Part shown: positions 1 through 7,531 of the stretch, piece by piece
Position numbering within the stretch: position 1 is the stretch's first letter
Layout of the letters: the number at the start of each line of letters is the position of its first letter
Assembly (NCBI RefSeq): GCF_027257875.1
Contig: NZ_JAPVQY010000044.1
Coordinates: forward strand, 1-64,000
Direction of reading: 5' to 3'
DNA: 64,000 nucleotides
From: Burkholderia sp. IMCC1007
Lineage (GTDB): Bacteria; Pseudomonadota; Gammaproteobacteria; Burkholderiales; Burkholderiaceae
Position numbers and translations under genes: made by a program
The notes under the pieces: model-generated
The model's database searches: none
What the model was told of the DNA's origin: nothing
What the model saw: the letters and a program-made list of their open reading frames with translations, nothing else

Positions 1-1338
1 TACGACTACCCGGGCCGCTACAAGCACGAAGGCAGCGGCAACGCGTTCACCCAGGACCGTCTGCGTGGCCACCGGCGCGATGCGCGTATCGCACGCGTGA
101 GCGGCGACGACGCGCGCCTGCAACCGGGCATCGCCTTCGAACTCACCGGCCATCCGCGCGAAGACATGAATCGGAGTTGGCGCCCGGTCAATATGGTCCA
201 CCGCGGCAAGCAGTTCACGAGCCAGGCCGAGGACAGTGCCGACGCGCAACAGGGCACCCACTACCGCTACGAGGCGGTGCTGGTGCCGGACGACACCGAA
301 TGGCGCGCCGAGCCGTTGCCGCGGCCACGTATCGACGGTCCGCAGCCGGCCACCGTGGTCGGACCGGAAGGCGAAGAGATCTACACCGATCAATATGGCC
401 GCGTGAAGGTGCAGTTTCCGTGGGATCGGCAGGGGCGGTATGACGAACACAGCTCATGCTGGATTCAGGTCGCGCAGAACTGGGCGGGTGCGCTGTGGGG
501 CCATATGGCGATCCCGCGCATCGGACAAGAAGTCATCGTCGGCTACCTGGATGGCGACGTGGACCAGCCGTTCATCCTGGGCAGGGCATACAACCGCCTG
601 CAATTGCCGCCGTACGAGTTACCCAGGCACAAGACGCGAATGACGATCAAAAGTCAGACGCACAAGGGAGACGGGTTCAACGAACTGCGCTTCGAGGATG
701 AGGCCGGGCAGGAAGAAATCTACGTTCACGCGCAGCGTGACCAGAACATCCACGTCAACCACGACGAAACCACGTTCGTCGGCCATGACCGTAGCGAGAA
801 CATCACACACGACGAATTCCTCAAGGTCGGCAATAACCGCCACGACACGATCGCCAACGACGACCGTACCGACATCGGGCACGATCAACTGACCACCGTC
901 GGCAACGACCAGACGCTGGTCATCGAACGCACCCAGCAAATCTCGATTACGCGGGATCGCATCGAGGAAATCGGCAACAGCCGTGTCGACAGGATCGCCG
1001 CCAACCACACGGCCAGCGTAGGCGGCCACGTCGAAGTGTCCGTACAGGGGCATCACCAGCTACAGGCAACGGAGGCCATCCGGAATCACACGAAGCACTA
1101 CGAGTGTTTCGCCGACTCCATTTGCTGGAGCACACCGGGCGGCGTTCTCACACTCGATGCGAGCGGCCTCAAATTCAACGGCGCCGCGGTCAACTACAAA
1201 GCCGGCGCCATCGACCTGTCCAGCGGAGGCGGCGGTACACCGCTGGCCCTCGCGGGTGTTCCGAATGCCGGCGAGCCCATCTGCGTCGGTTGCTGGCTGA
1301 AGGCGGCTGCCGAACATCAGGCACTGGTGAAGCTATGA
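1..1338 (+). CDS. vgrG: VgrG, type VI secretion spike protein (5' end outside window)
   Basis: The reading frame is open from base 1, so the gp27-like N-terminal part lies outside the window. What remains begins in the phage-baseplate-like region. It continues through a gp5 OB-fold segment near bases 360-600, which reads GRVKVQFPWDRQGRYDEHSSC and then WGHMAIPRIGQEVIVGYLDG, both typical of VgrG. The C-terminal part is a run of short repeats with the register GN-x-R/T-DxIGxD. These are expected to form the needle-like beta-helix, and they end in a DUF2345-like tail. VgrG trimers cap the Hcp tube and carry effectors bound through PAAR or adaptor proteins. The stop overlaps the ATG of the DUF4123 gene (ATGA), so the two are translationally coupled. 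Family call is confident; which effector it carries is inferred from position. Confidence 0.96.
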   Translation, partial: YDYPGRYKHEGSGNAFTQDRLRGHRRDARIARVSGDDARLQPGIAFELTGHPREDMNRSWRPVNMVHRGKQFTSQAEDSADAQQGTHYRYEAVLVPDDTEWRAEPLPRPRIDGPQPATVVGPEGEEIYTDQYGRVKVQFPWDRQGRYDEHSSCWIQVAQNWAGALWGHMAIPRIGQEVIVGYLDGDVDQPFILGRAYNRLQLPPYELPRHKTRMTIKSQTHKGDGFNELRFEDEAGQEEIYVHAQRDQNIHVNHDETTFVGHDRSENITHDEFLKVGNNRHDTIANDDRTDIGHDQLTTVGNDQTLVIERTQQISITRDRIEEIGNSRVDRIAANHTASVGGHVEVSVQGHHQLQATEAIRNHTKHYECFADSICWSTPGGVLTLDASGLKFNGAAVNYKAGAIDLSSGGGGTPLALAGVPNAGEPICVGCWLKAAAEHQALVKL

Positions 1339-2210
1339 GAATACTTGAAGACCAACTCCTCGAAGAAATGCACGCGATCGGGCCCACGGCGCGTCTGCTG
1401 GCCGTGAGCGACATGGCGGAACTCGATGACGAACTACGGAGTGCCGTGCATGAGCGGTTCGCGGGAAATATCTATCCGTTGCTGCGAGACCCGGCCTGGC
1501 ACGCGCTACGTCCCTACAGCCCCCTCCTGCTTGCGACGGACGCCGCCGACCGTCAAGGGCACTACAAGTTCGCCGGTGCCTTCAGTACCGGGCTTCGAAA
1601 CGCGCTGCACGGCTGGATAGTCAGCACCGTGCCCCCCGAACGGCTTGTCGAGCATCTGGCCCATGCCACCCTCGCTCACGGCCCGGATGGCGCCACCTAT
1701 CTATTGCGCTATTACGATCCCTGGGTACTGCCAGTGCTATACCAGCGAGCGCCACCGAACTGGTGGCGTGAATTCATCGCCCCTGTCTCGTCGTGGTGGG
1801 TTCCGCGGGCCGACACGCGGGTTCAGCGCTGGGGACGGATTCCCGGTCGGGCGGCTGCGCACGCCAACCCGCCGTCCCCCCTGATGATCGACGAAGCGCT
1901 CTGGCAGGCCCTGATAGGCGACCCGCTGCCGCACCGTCTGCTCCAGGCGGTGGAAGCCCGAACGCCGGAACTGCTCGACAACCCGTGCCGAGGCGTACGG
2001 CTGGCCCGTATCGAAGCGCTGCTTGCCAGCGCGCGCGAAGCGGGCCTATCCGAACACGACGATCTGCACGACTACGTTTTCATCGCACTGGTTCAGAGCC
2101 CGGACCGCCTGAAGGCTGACCAGTGCTGGCAGCACGCGATTCGCGTTGCGGCAGCCGGAAAAGGTCGTCTTGGCGATCTGTATCTCGCCTATCGCCGCCA
2201 GCAAGCATAG
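1335..2210 (+). CDS. DUF4123 protein, probable T6SS effector adaptor/chaperone (Tap/TEC type)
   Basis: A 291-residue protein whose ATG overlaps the vgrG stop. It has the layout of DUF4123 proteins. There is an N-terminal half with YPLLRDPAWHALRPYSPLLL and LRNALHGWIVST, then the family core YLLRYYDPWVLPVLY at about residues 134-148, then a helical C-terminal tail. Family members bind a cognate effector and load it onto VgrG. They are normally encoded directly between vgrG and the effector, exactly as here. The last 90 or so bases of this gene recur in degraded form at two places downstream, in the spacers between the immunity copies. The start is fixed by the ATGA overlap. Confidence 0.88.
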   Translation: MRILEDQLLEEMHAIGPTARLLAVSDMAELDDELRSAVHERFAGNIYPLLRDPAWHALRPYSPLLLATDAADRQGHYKFAGAFSTGLRNALHGWIVSTVPPERLVEHLAHATLAHGPDGATYLLRYYDPWVLPVLYQRAPPNWWREFIAPVSSWWVPRADTRVQRWGRIPGRAAAHANPPSPLMIDEALWQALIGDPLPHRLLQAVEARTPELLDNPCRGVRLARIEALLASAREAGLSEHDDLHDYVFIALVQSPDRLKADQCWQHAIRVAAAGKGRLGDLYLAYRRQQA

Positions 2211-2231
2211 CCCGACCACGAGAGAACATCG

Positions 2232-4883
2232 ATGTCCCAACCGACCTATTCCCTGACTGATCTTCTCGGCATCAGTCGCGATGCGGCGAATCGAACGCGC
2301 AGCAATGACGCACCGAGCCCGTGCGTGAGTTGCAAGCGCACGTTGACCATTTTGCCGCTGCGCTATGGCGTGATAGCGGATGACGACAAAGCCGGAGTCG
2401 AACAACTGGCGTCATCGTTGCCGGCGCACCTGGGCAAGAAGCTCAACGTCACCCTCTCCCATAGCCGATATGCGGTGCGCAGCGTGCGCGAAGGCTATAT
2501 CTACCTGTTCGTACAGCGCCGTGGCAAGGCGTACGCCTGTGAGGCCACCTATCGAGTCTGCGACAGCGGGCTGCTTCAGCTGGTCTGGTCCTATGATCCG
2601 GGCGTGCCCGTGGGCGGCATCCAGAACCTTGGGAGCTGGACCCTGACCGTGGGCGACCCCGAGGACATCGACGAAGCGAGAATTCTCTTCACGCCCGACC
2701 CGTTAAGCCCCGCGAAGGTTGACCGCTACCGTGACGTCGCGTTGTATCGCAATCGTCTGCAAAAGTTTGATTTGCGCACGCTTGCGCGGAGCTGCACGAA
2801 TGTCGAGGATGTGGTGGACCCGCACCAGCTCGACGCCACCGTAGCGGAATTGCGCGCGGGCAATCACGTCGGCGCCAAGGCGGTTCTGGAGAGACAGGCG
2901 TTCCCGCCATTTCGCAGCGCGTTGAAGCCGGGGAGCGCCGCCGAGGAAGTCACCGCGATCTACAAGAGCACACGGGATACGCTGAAGCAGAATGCCGGCA
3001 TAGCCGTGGTTCTGTATGACCCTATCGGCGTGGTTCAGGAGTTGAATGCGTGGCGTAACGACGCGATCGAAATCAATCGCTCGTGGTTGCAAGTGGCGGA
3101 TAGCCAGGGCATCACGAACGAGCGTCGGCATGCCGTGGCCGAAGCGCTGGACAACATCAAGGAGGCCATGCAGTGCGGTTACATCGAAAACGCGGGGATG
3201 GATGCGCAAGCGAAGCTGCGCTATGCGCGGGACAGTGACTTGCGCATGAAAGCGCGCATTGGGTTCAATCCGCAAAACCTCGAGGAATTGGAGAAGCGCT
3301 ACGATCCGGCACAGGCGCGCCAGCGTGCGGAAAAGGACGCCCCGCACGCGTTCGACCGCTATCAGGTGCTCTTGGATTGGGACGGAGCCAAAGCGAGCGT
3401 TCAGAAGGAATTCTCTCGTCGCGACAAGCAGGCACAGCGGGAGATGGACAAGCGCGAACCCGACCATCTTGGCTGGTTGCATAGTGAACTGTTGGCCGAG
3501 GCGCTCGATCGCTACGATCGTCGCGACCCGGTTTGGGGACAGGCCTTTGCCGAACAGGTCGTGCTGTGCGTGGTTGGCATGAACGGCTGCGCTAGCGGTG
3601 CGGCCAAGCTGGGTTCCTGGTGGTCGGATATCGCGATCGGCAAGGATAACTTCGCCTGGCGGGCGTTGACGCGAAACCAGGTGGAGATCGAGGAAGCCGC
3701 CAAGCTGGCTTTGGCCGAGGCCAAGGCACAGGCCGGCGACGGGATGACGGTGGCGAACATGACGGCCATGTTGAGCGCCCAGAATGAGCGCTTCAAAAAC
3801 GTAGCCGCTCTGCTGGGCAAGGCTGATGCCGCTGTCGACGCCGCGATGGTGGCGGGCACGCACCGATGGTTCGACGCGGCCCGGTTGAGCCGTTCGCTCA
3901 CGCTGTTCGCGCAGGCGCATCAGTACCTGTTCAAGCTCCTGCCGCACAATGCGGCCGACCGCAATCTGCTGGTCCCGATGTTGGGCTTCATCCACGCGAA
4001 CCTGGGCAGAAGCGTTACGTGCCTGCGCCTCGAAGAACTGGCGGCGGTGGGGCGAAGCGCCAGCGAAGCGCGGGTAGCCGGTCAGGTGAACGCCCACATC
4101 GCCCGGGTACGCAATACCTTGACCCAGGAATTCCAGAACCGTGGGAACGGCCAGTTCTATAAGGTTCGTGCTGGCGTGATCGTTGCGCTTGTGGAGTCGA
4201 TCGCCTTGCTGACCAAAGCGGTCGGTTCCGACAAGGGAACCAAGGAGTATGCGGAGTTGACTGCGGCGGGGTTGGTCACTGCGGCAGCGGGGTTCGAGTT
4301 GGCGGCAACGGGAATCGAGTCGGTCGCGGCGCGGTATGCGCCTTCTACTGTTGTGGGACGGGGGGCTTCGATTGCGTTGGGTGGGATGAAGTTGTTTGGT
4401 GGATTGTTGGCTACGGTGGGGGGTGGGATTTCTATCGCGTTGGCAGCAGTGGATGCCAAGTCTGAGCTACAGCAGGGCCGTTACACCCTTGGTTTTGCGT
4501 ATACCTGTCAAGCAATCGTTTCAACTGCAATTACAGCCTTAGCTTCGATGTTGTCGCTGTCTGCCTCTGGCGCCTATCTGCAGTGGCTCCTACAGAATAC
4601 GGAACGCACGCTCTTGCGTTTGATATTGCCTGCACTGATTCGCTGGTCGGCGGCATTAGCCGTTCCAGAAGTGACAGCCATGCTCGGGTTGGCACTCGGA
4701 TGGGCGACCGTTATTGGCGTGGTAGTGGCGGTCGTGATTTGGGCCATCCTGCCAGACGAACTGGAAAGTTGGTGTACACACAGCTGCCTCGGTAAACGAG
4801 AACTCAACAGCTTTTGGAAGCCATTTAAAAGCGAAGAAAAAGAGCTGGTTAGTCTATACGAAGCCTTCGGCGCGGTGAAATAA
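2232..4883 (+). CDS. Large T6SS effector, VasX-like / BTH_I2691-type, probable membrane-disrupting toxin
   Basis: An 883-residue protein. The N-terminal region carries a CxxC pair (C31-C34, CVSCKRTLTILPLRYGVI) followed by SVREGYIYLFVQRRGKAYAC. That combination is characteristic of the VasX N-terminal domain and of effectors named after B. thailandensis BTH_I2691. The middle is helical and charged. From about residue 650 on there are several hydrophobic segments, including GASIALGGMKLFGGLLATVG and ALGWATVIGVVVAVVIWAIL near 823-841, as expected for a pore-forming or membrane-inserting C-terminus. From about base 4450 the sequence is visibly less GC-rich than the 5' two thirds, which suggests the toxin end was exchanged. 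The TAA stop abuts the ATG of the immunity gene (TAAATG). Mechanism is inferred from family and hydrophobicity. Confidence 0.85.
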   Translation: MSQPTYSLTDLLGISRDAANRTRSNDAPSPCVSCKRTLTILPLRYGVIADDDKAGVEQLASSLPAHLGKKLNVTLSHSRYAVRSVREGYIYLFVQRRGKAYACEATYRVCDSGLLQLVWSYDPGVPVGGIQNLGSWTLTVGDPEDIDEARILFTPDPLSPAKVDRYRDVALYRNRLQKFDLRTLARSCTNVEDVVDPHQLDATVAELRAGNHVGAKAVLERQAFPPFRSALKPGSAAEEVTAIYKSTRDTLKQNAGIAVVLYDPIGVVQELNAWRNDAIEINRSWLQVADSQGITNERRHAVAEALDNIKEAMQCGYIENAGMDAQAKLRYARDSDLRMKARIGFNPQNLEELEKRYDPAQARQRAEKDAPHAFDRYQVLLDWDGAKASVQKEFSRRDKQAQREMDKREPDHLGWLHSELLAEALDRYDRRDPVWGQAFAEQVVLCVVGMNGCASGAAKLGSWWSDIAIGKDNFAWRALTRNQVEIEEAAKLALAEAKAQAGDGMTVANMTAMLSAQNERFKNVAALLGKADAAVDAAMVAGTHRWFDAARLSRSLTLFAQAHQYLFKLLPHNAADRNLLVPMLGFIHANLGRSVTCLRLEELAAVGRSASEARVAGQVNAHIARVRNTLTQEFQNRGNGQFYKVRAGVIVALVESIALLTKAVGSDKGTKEYAELTAAGLVTAAAGFELAATGIESVAARYAPSTVVGRGASIALGGMKLFGGLLATVGGGISIALAAVDAKSELQQGRYTLGFAYTCQAIVSTAITALASMLSLSASGAYLQWLLQNTERTLLRLILPALIRWSAALAVPEVTAMLGLALGWATVIGVVVAVVIWAILPDELESWCTHSCLGKRELNSFWKPFKSEEKELVSLYEAFGAVK

Positions 4884-6023
4884 ATGTACTTCATAGAACG
4901 TGGAATCTGGGCGATACAGAACGATCCCGGAGAGAGAGGCGAGCTGGAGGCCAATATGGCTCTCGCGCTCAAAAAGGAAAAATTGGAAAAACAGCGGGGA
5001 GATAAACCGCTCCCTGGCATTCGCGATAGGGTGAGCGAGCATCCATGCGCGGACGGCTCCATTTATGCCTTTAACGATACCTATATCGAAATCTATGCGG
5101 GTGCCTTGCAGGAAAAACGAGGTGTTATCACAGTTCTGACTCTGACATTGGGTTTCATCATCTGGACATTCGGATCACTATCTATAGGGCTAAGTACCGT
5201 CTGGTTTACAGGCATCCATTATTGGCTAAGAAGACCCGCTATAGCCATGGACTATATTGGCTCGGTGCTCATTGGCTTGCTCGTGGTTGGAATTTGCTGG
5301 GCGGTGCATAAATTCCTCTGGCGCTTCATCCGACTGGAGAACTTCGTCCAACGTCGCCTGCTCATCCGTTTCAACCGCGTAACACGGCAGGTGTATCTGC
5401 ATCGTCCCGGCTATGCCGGCGGCCTGGCCACTTTGGCCTGGGACCAAGTCTCCCCGGAGGCTGCGGTGGGCCTTCCTGAATGGCGAGGAACCGGCACCCA
5501 ACTGATGCTCGCCTGGACCAACGACATGACGGGCCTGCCGTATTTCCACATCATGCTCGTCGGCAAAGTGGCGAATGGCACGAGCGATATCGTCAACCTG
5601 TGGGAATTCATCCGTCGCTACATGGAGGAAGGCCCGCAATCGGTGCCGCGGCCGAAGAAGTTGCTCGGCAAGGTGCCATGGCCCTGGTTGTCGCTGCAAG
5701 CGCCGTGGAGCTTCTTCAAGCCGTTATGGCGCGGAGGGTTGAAGCGTGGCGTGCTGCTGTGGACGGTGCTGCTCTCGCCCGTGATACTTCTCCACGCCAC
5801 CTTGCATTGGATTTCACTACTGCTGGGCTGGGAGCCACGCTGGCCACGGATCATTCGCGAGGCGGGGTTGCCTGGAAAACCCGTGCCGCCGCTGTCCACC
5901 GCGGCCGACTGGCCACCACCACCCGCGCCGAAGCCCAAGCCCCGCCGTCCGCGCAAGCCTCGGAACAAGGCGTTGCAGCCCGATGAAAAGAATACTGTCC
6001 CAGCAGAAAAACGCGATGACTAG
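4884..6023 (+). CDS. DUF6708 membrane protein, probable effector immunity protein, copy 1
   Basis: A 379-residue protein starting at the ATG directly after the effector stop. Residues 1-80 are a hydrophilic N-terminus. Two membrane helices lie at about 81-101 and 122-142. A soluble domain (145-285) contains FNRVTRQVYLHR and LPYFHIMLVGKVANGTSD. A third hydrophobic stretch is at about 289-316, and a proline- and lysine-rich tail (PPPPAPKPKPRRPRKPRNK) follows. I recognise the family as DUF6708, which sits beside VasX-like effectors. An immunity role is inferred from its position, coupling to the effector and membrane location, because a membrane-acting toxin needs a membrane-bound antidote. This copy is adjacent to the intact effector, so it is the best candidate cognate antidote. 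Confidence 0.75.
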   Translation: MYFIERGIWAIQNDPGERGELEANMALALKKEKLEKQRGDKPLPGIRDRVSEHPCADGSIYAFNDTYIEIYAGALQEKRGVITVLTLTLGFIIWTFGSLSIGLSTVWFTGIHYWLRRPAIAMDYIGSVLIGLLVVGICWAVHKFLWRFIRLENFVQRRLLIRFNRVTRQVYLHRPGYAGGLATLAWDQVSPEAAVGLPEWRGTGTQLMLAWTNDMTGLPYFHIMLVGKVANGTSDIVNLWEFIRRYMEEGPQSVPRPKKLLGKVPWPWLSLQAPWSFFKPLWRGGLKRGVLLWTVLLSPVILLHATLHWISLLLGWEPRWPRIIREAGLPGKPVPPLSTAADWPPPPAPKPKPRRPRKPRNKALQPDEKNTVPAEKRDD

Positions 6024-6030
6024 GCACAGC

Positions 6031-6132
6031 GCGGATGGCGGCAGGCGGTCCGCGTCGCGGCAGCCGGCAAAGGGCATGTTGTATCTCGCCTAGCGCCGCG
6101 AGCAAGTGTAGCGCCTTGATAAGAGAAGATCG
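6031..6132 (+). pseudogene. Remnant of the 3' end of the DUF4123 gene, spacer 1
   Basis: Between immunity copies 1 and 2, this stretch aligns with the last part of the DUF4123 gene plus the short gap before the effector (about 2118-2231). Shared blocks include GCGGCAGCCGG, TGTATCTCGCCTA and GAGCAAG/CAGCAAG, in the same order. It carries small deletions and an in-frame TAG where the parent has TAT, so it cannot encode the adaptor. It shows that the duplicated unit once began inside the DUF4123 gene. Confidence 0.8.
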
Positions 6133-6207
6133 ATGCCCGACTCAATCTATTCCCTGGCGGAGCCGCTCGGCATCAGTCGCGACGAAGCCTTTAGTGCGGT
6201 GAAATAA
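6133..6207 (+). pseudogene. Effector ghost 1: first 17 and last 7 codons of the effector fused in frame
   Basis: A 24-codon reading frame, MPDSIYSLAEPLGISR then DEAFSAVK, ends in TAA directly before the ATG of copy 2. Its first 17 codons match the effector N-terminus (MSQPTYSLTDLLGISRD). Its last seven match the effector C-terminus (EAFGAVK). About 2.6 kb of effector has been deleted, leaving an in-frame fusion. A Shine-Dalgarno-like AGAGAAG precedes the ATG. The retained TAAATG junction may keep the immunity gene translationally coupled to this short leader; that part is inference. Confidence 0.85.
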
Positions 6208-7347
6208 ATGTACTTCATAGAACGCGGAATCTGGGCGATACAGAACGATCCCGAAGAGCGAGGAGAACTGGAGGCCAATATGGCTCGTGCGCTCAAAAAG
6301 GAAAAATTGGAAAAACAGCGGGGAGATGAACCGCTCCCTGGCATTCGCGATAGGGTGAGTGAGCATCCATGTGCGGACGGCTCCATTTATGCCTTTAACG
6401 ATACCTACATCGAAATCTATGCGGGTGCTATGCAAGACAAGCGAGGTGTCGTCACTGTTCTGACTCTAATGCTTAGCTCTATCGCCTGGATATTGGTGTC
6501 GCTGAATATGGATCTCGGTAAAGTCTGGTTTACAGGGGTCCATTATTGGCGAGGAAGGCCAGCTATAGCTATGGACTATATTGCCTCGACGGTCAGTGGA
6601 TTATATATGCTTGGAATCTGCTGGGTAGTGCGTAAATTCCTTTGGCGCTTCATCCGACTGGAGAATTTCGTCCAACGTCGCCTGCTCATCCGTTTCAACC
6701 GCGTAACACGGCAGGTGTATCTGCATCGTCCCGGCTATGCCGGCGGCCTGGCCACTTTGGCTTGGGAGCAAGTCTCCCCGGAGGCCGCAGTAGGTCTCCC
6801 CGAATGGCGAGGAACCGGCACTCAACTAATGCTCGCCTGGACCAACGACATGACGGGCCTGCCGTATTTCCACATCATGCTCGTCGGCAAAGTGGCGAAT
6901 GGTACGAGCGATATCGTCAACCTGTGGGAATTCATCCGCCGCTACATGGAGGAAGGTCCGCAATCGGTACCACGGCCCAAGAAACTGCTCGGCAAGGTGC
7001 CATGGCCCTGGTTGTCGCTGCAAGCGCCGTGGAGCTTCTTCAAGCCGTTATGGCGCGGAGGGTTGAAGCGTGGCGTGCTGCTGTGGACGGTGCTGCTCTC
7101 GCCCGTGATACTTTTCCACGCCACCTTGCATTGGATTTCACTACTGCTGGGCTGGGAGCCACGCTGGCCACGGATCATTCGCGAGGCGGGGTTGCCTGGA
7201 AAACCCGTGCCGCCGCTGTCCACCGCGGCCGATTGGCCACCACCACCCGTGCCGAAGCCCAAGCCCCGCCGTCCGCGCAAGCCACGCAACAAGGCGTTGC
7301 AGCCCGATGAAAAGAATACTGTCCCAGCAGAAAAACGCGATGACTAG
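6208..7347 (+). CDS. DUF6708 membrane protein, probable immunity protein, copy 2
   Basis: 379 residues, same length and layout as copy 1. From residue 144 to the end only about 3 positions differ from copy 1 (D187E, one L to F near 303, one A to V in the proline-rich tail). Across residues 81-143, which hold the two membrane helices, about 25 of 63 differ. This helix pair reads VLTLMLSSIAWILVSLNMDL and IASTVSGLYMLGICWVV. Such localised divergence suggests that the helices determine which toxin is recognised. No intact effector adjoins it, so this is an orphan immunity gene, perhaps against effector variants of competitors. Confidence 0.75.
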   Translation: MYFIERGIWAIQNDPEERGELEANMARALKKEKLEKQRGDEPLPGIRDRVSEHPCADGSIYAFNDTYIEIYAGAMQDKRGVVTVLTLMLSSIAWILVSLNMDLGKVWFTGVHYWRGRPAIAMDYIASTVSGLYMLGICWVVRKFLWRFIRLENFVQRRLLIRFNRVTRQVYLHRPGYAGGLATLAWEQVSPEAAVGLPEWRGTGTQLMLAWTNDMTGLPYFHIMLVGKVANGTSDIVNLWEFIRRYMEEGPQSVPRPKKLLGKVPWPWLSLQAPWSFFKPLWRGGLKRGVLLWTVLLSPVILFHATLHWISLLLGWEPRWPRIIREAGLPGKPVPPLSTAADWPPPPVPKPKPRRPRKPRNKALQPDEKNTVPAEKRDD

Positions 7348-7354
7348 GCACAGC

Positions 7355-7456
7355 GCGGATGGCGGCAGGCGGTCCGCGTCGCGGCAGCCGGCAAAGGGCA
7401 TGTTGTATCTCGCCTAGCGCCGCGAGCAAGTGTAGCGCCTCGACAAGAGAAGATCG
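7355..7456 (+). pseudogene. Remnant of the 3' end of the DUF4123 gene, spacer 2
   Basis: This is the second copy of the adaptor remnant, exactly 1324 bp after the first and almost identical to it (for example CTTGATAAG becomes CTCGACAAG). It carries the same internal deletions and the same TAG relative to the parent 3' end near 2118-2231. Both remnants therefore descend from one already degraded spacer that was then duplicated. Confidence 0.78.
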
Positions 7457-7531
7457 ATGCCCGACTCAATCTATTCCCTGGCGGAGCCGCTCGGCATCAG
7501 TCGCGACGAAGCTTTTGGTGCGGTGAAATAA
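7457..7531 (+). pseudogene. Effector ghost 2: in-frame fusion of effector start and end
   Basis: A 24-codon frame, MPDSIYSLAEPLGISR then DEAFGAVK, whose TAA abuts the ATG of copy 3. The last seven codons match the intact effector end exactly at protein level (EAFGAVK); ghost 1 has S in place of the G. As with ghost 1 there is a purine-rich ribosome-binding stretch (AAGAGAAGATCG) just ahead. It is identical in length to ghost 1, so the deletion predates the second duplication. Confidence 0.85.
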
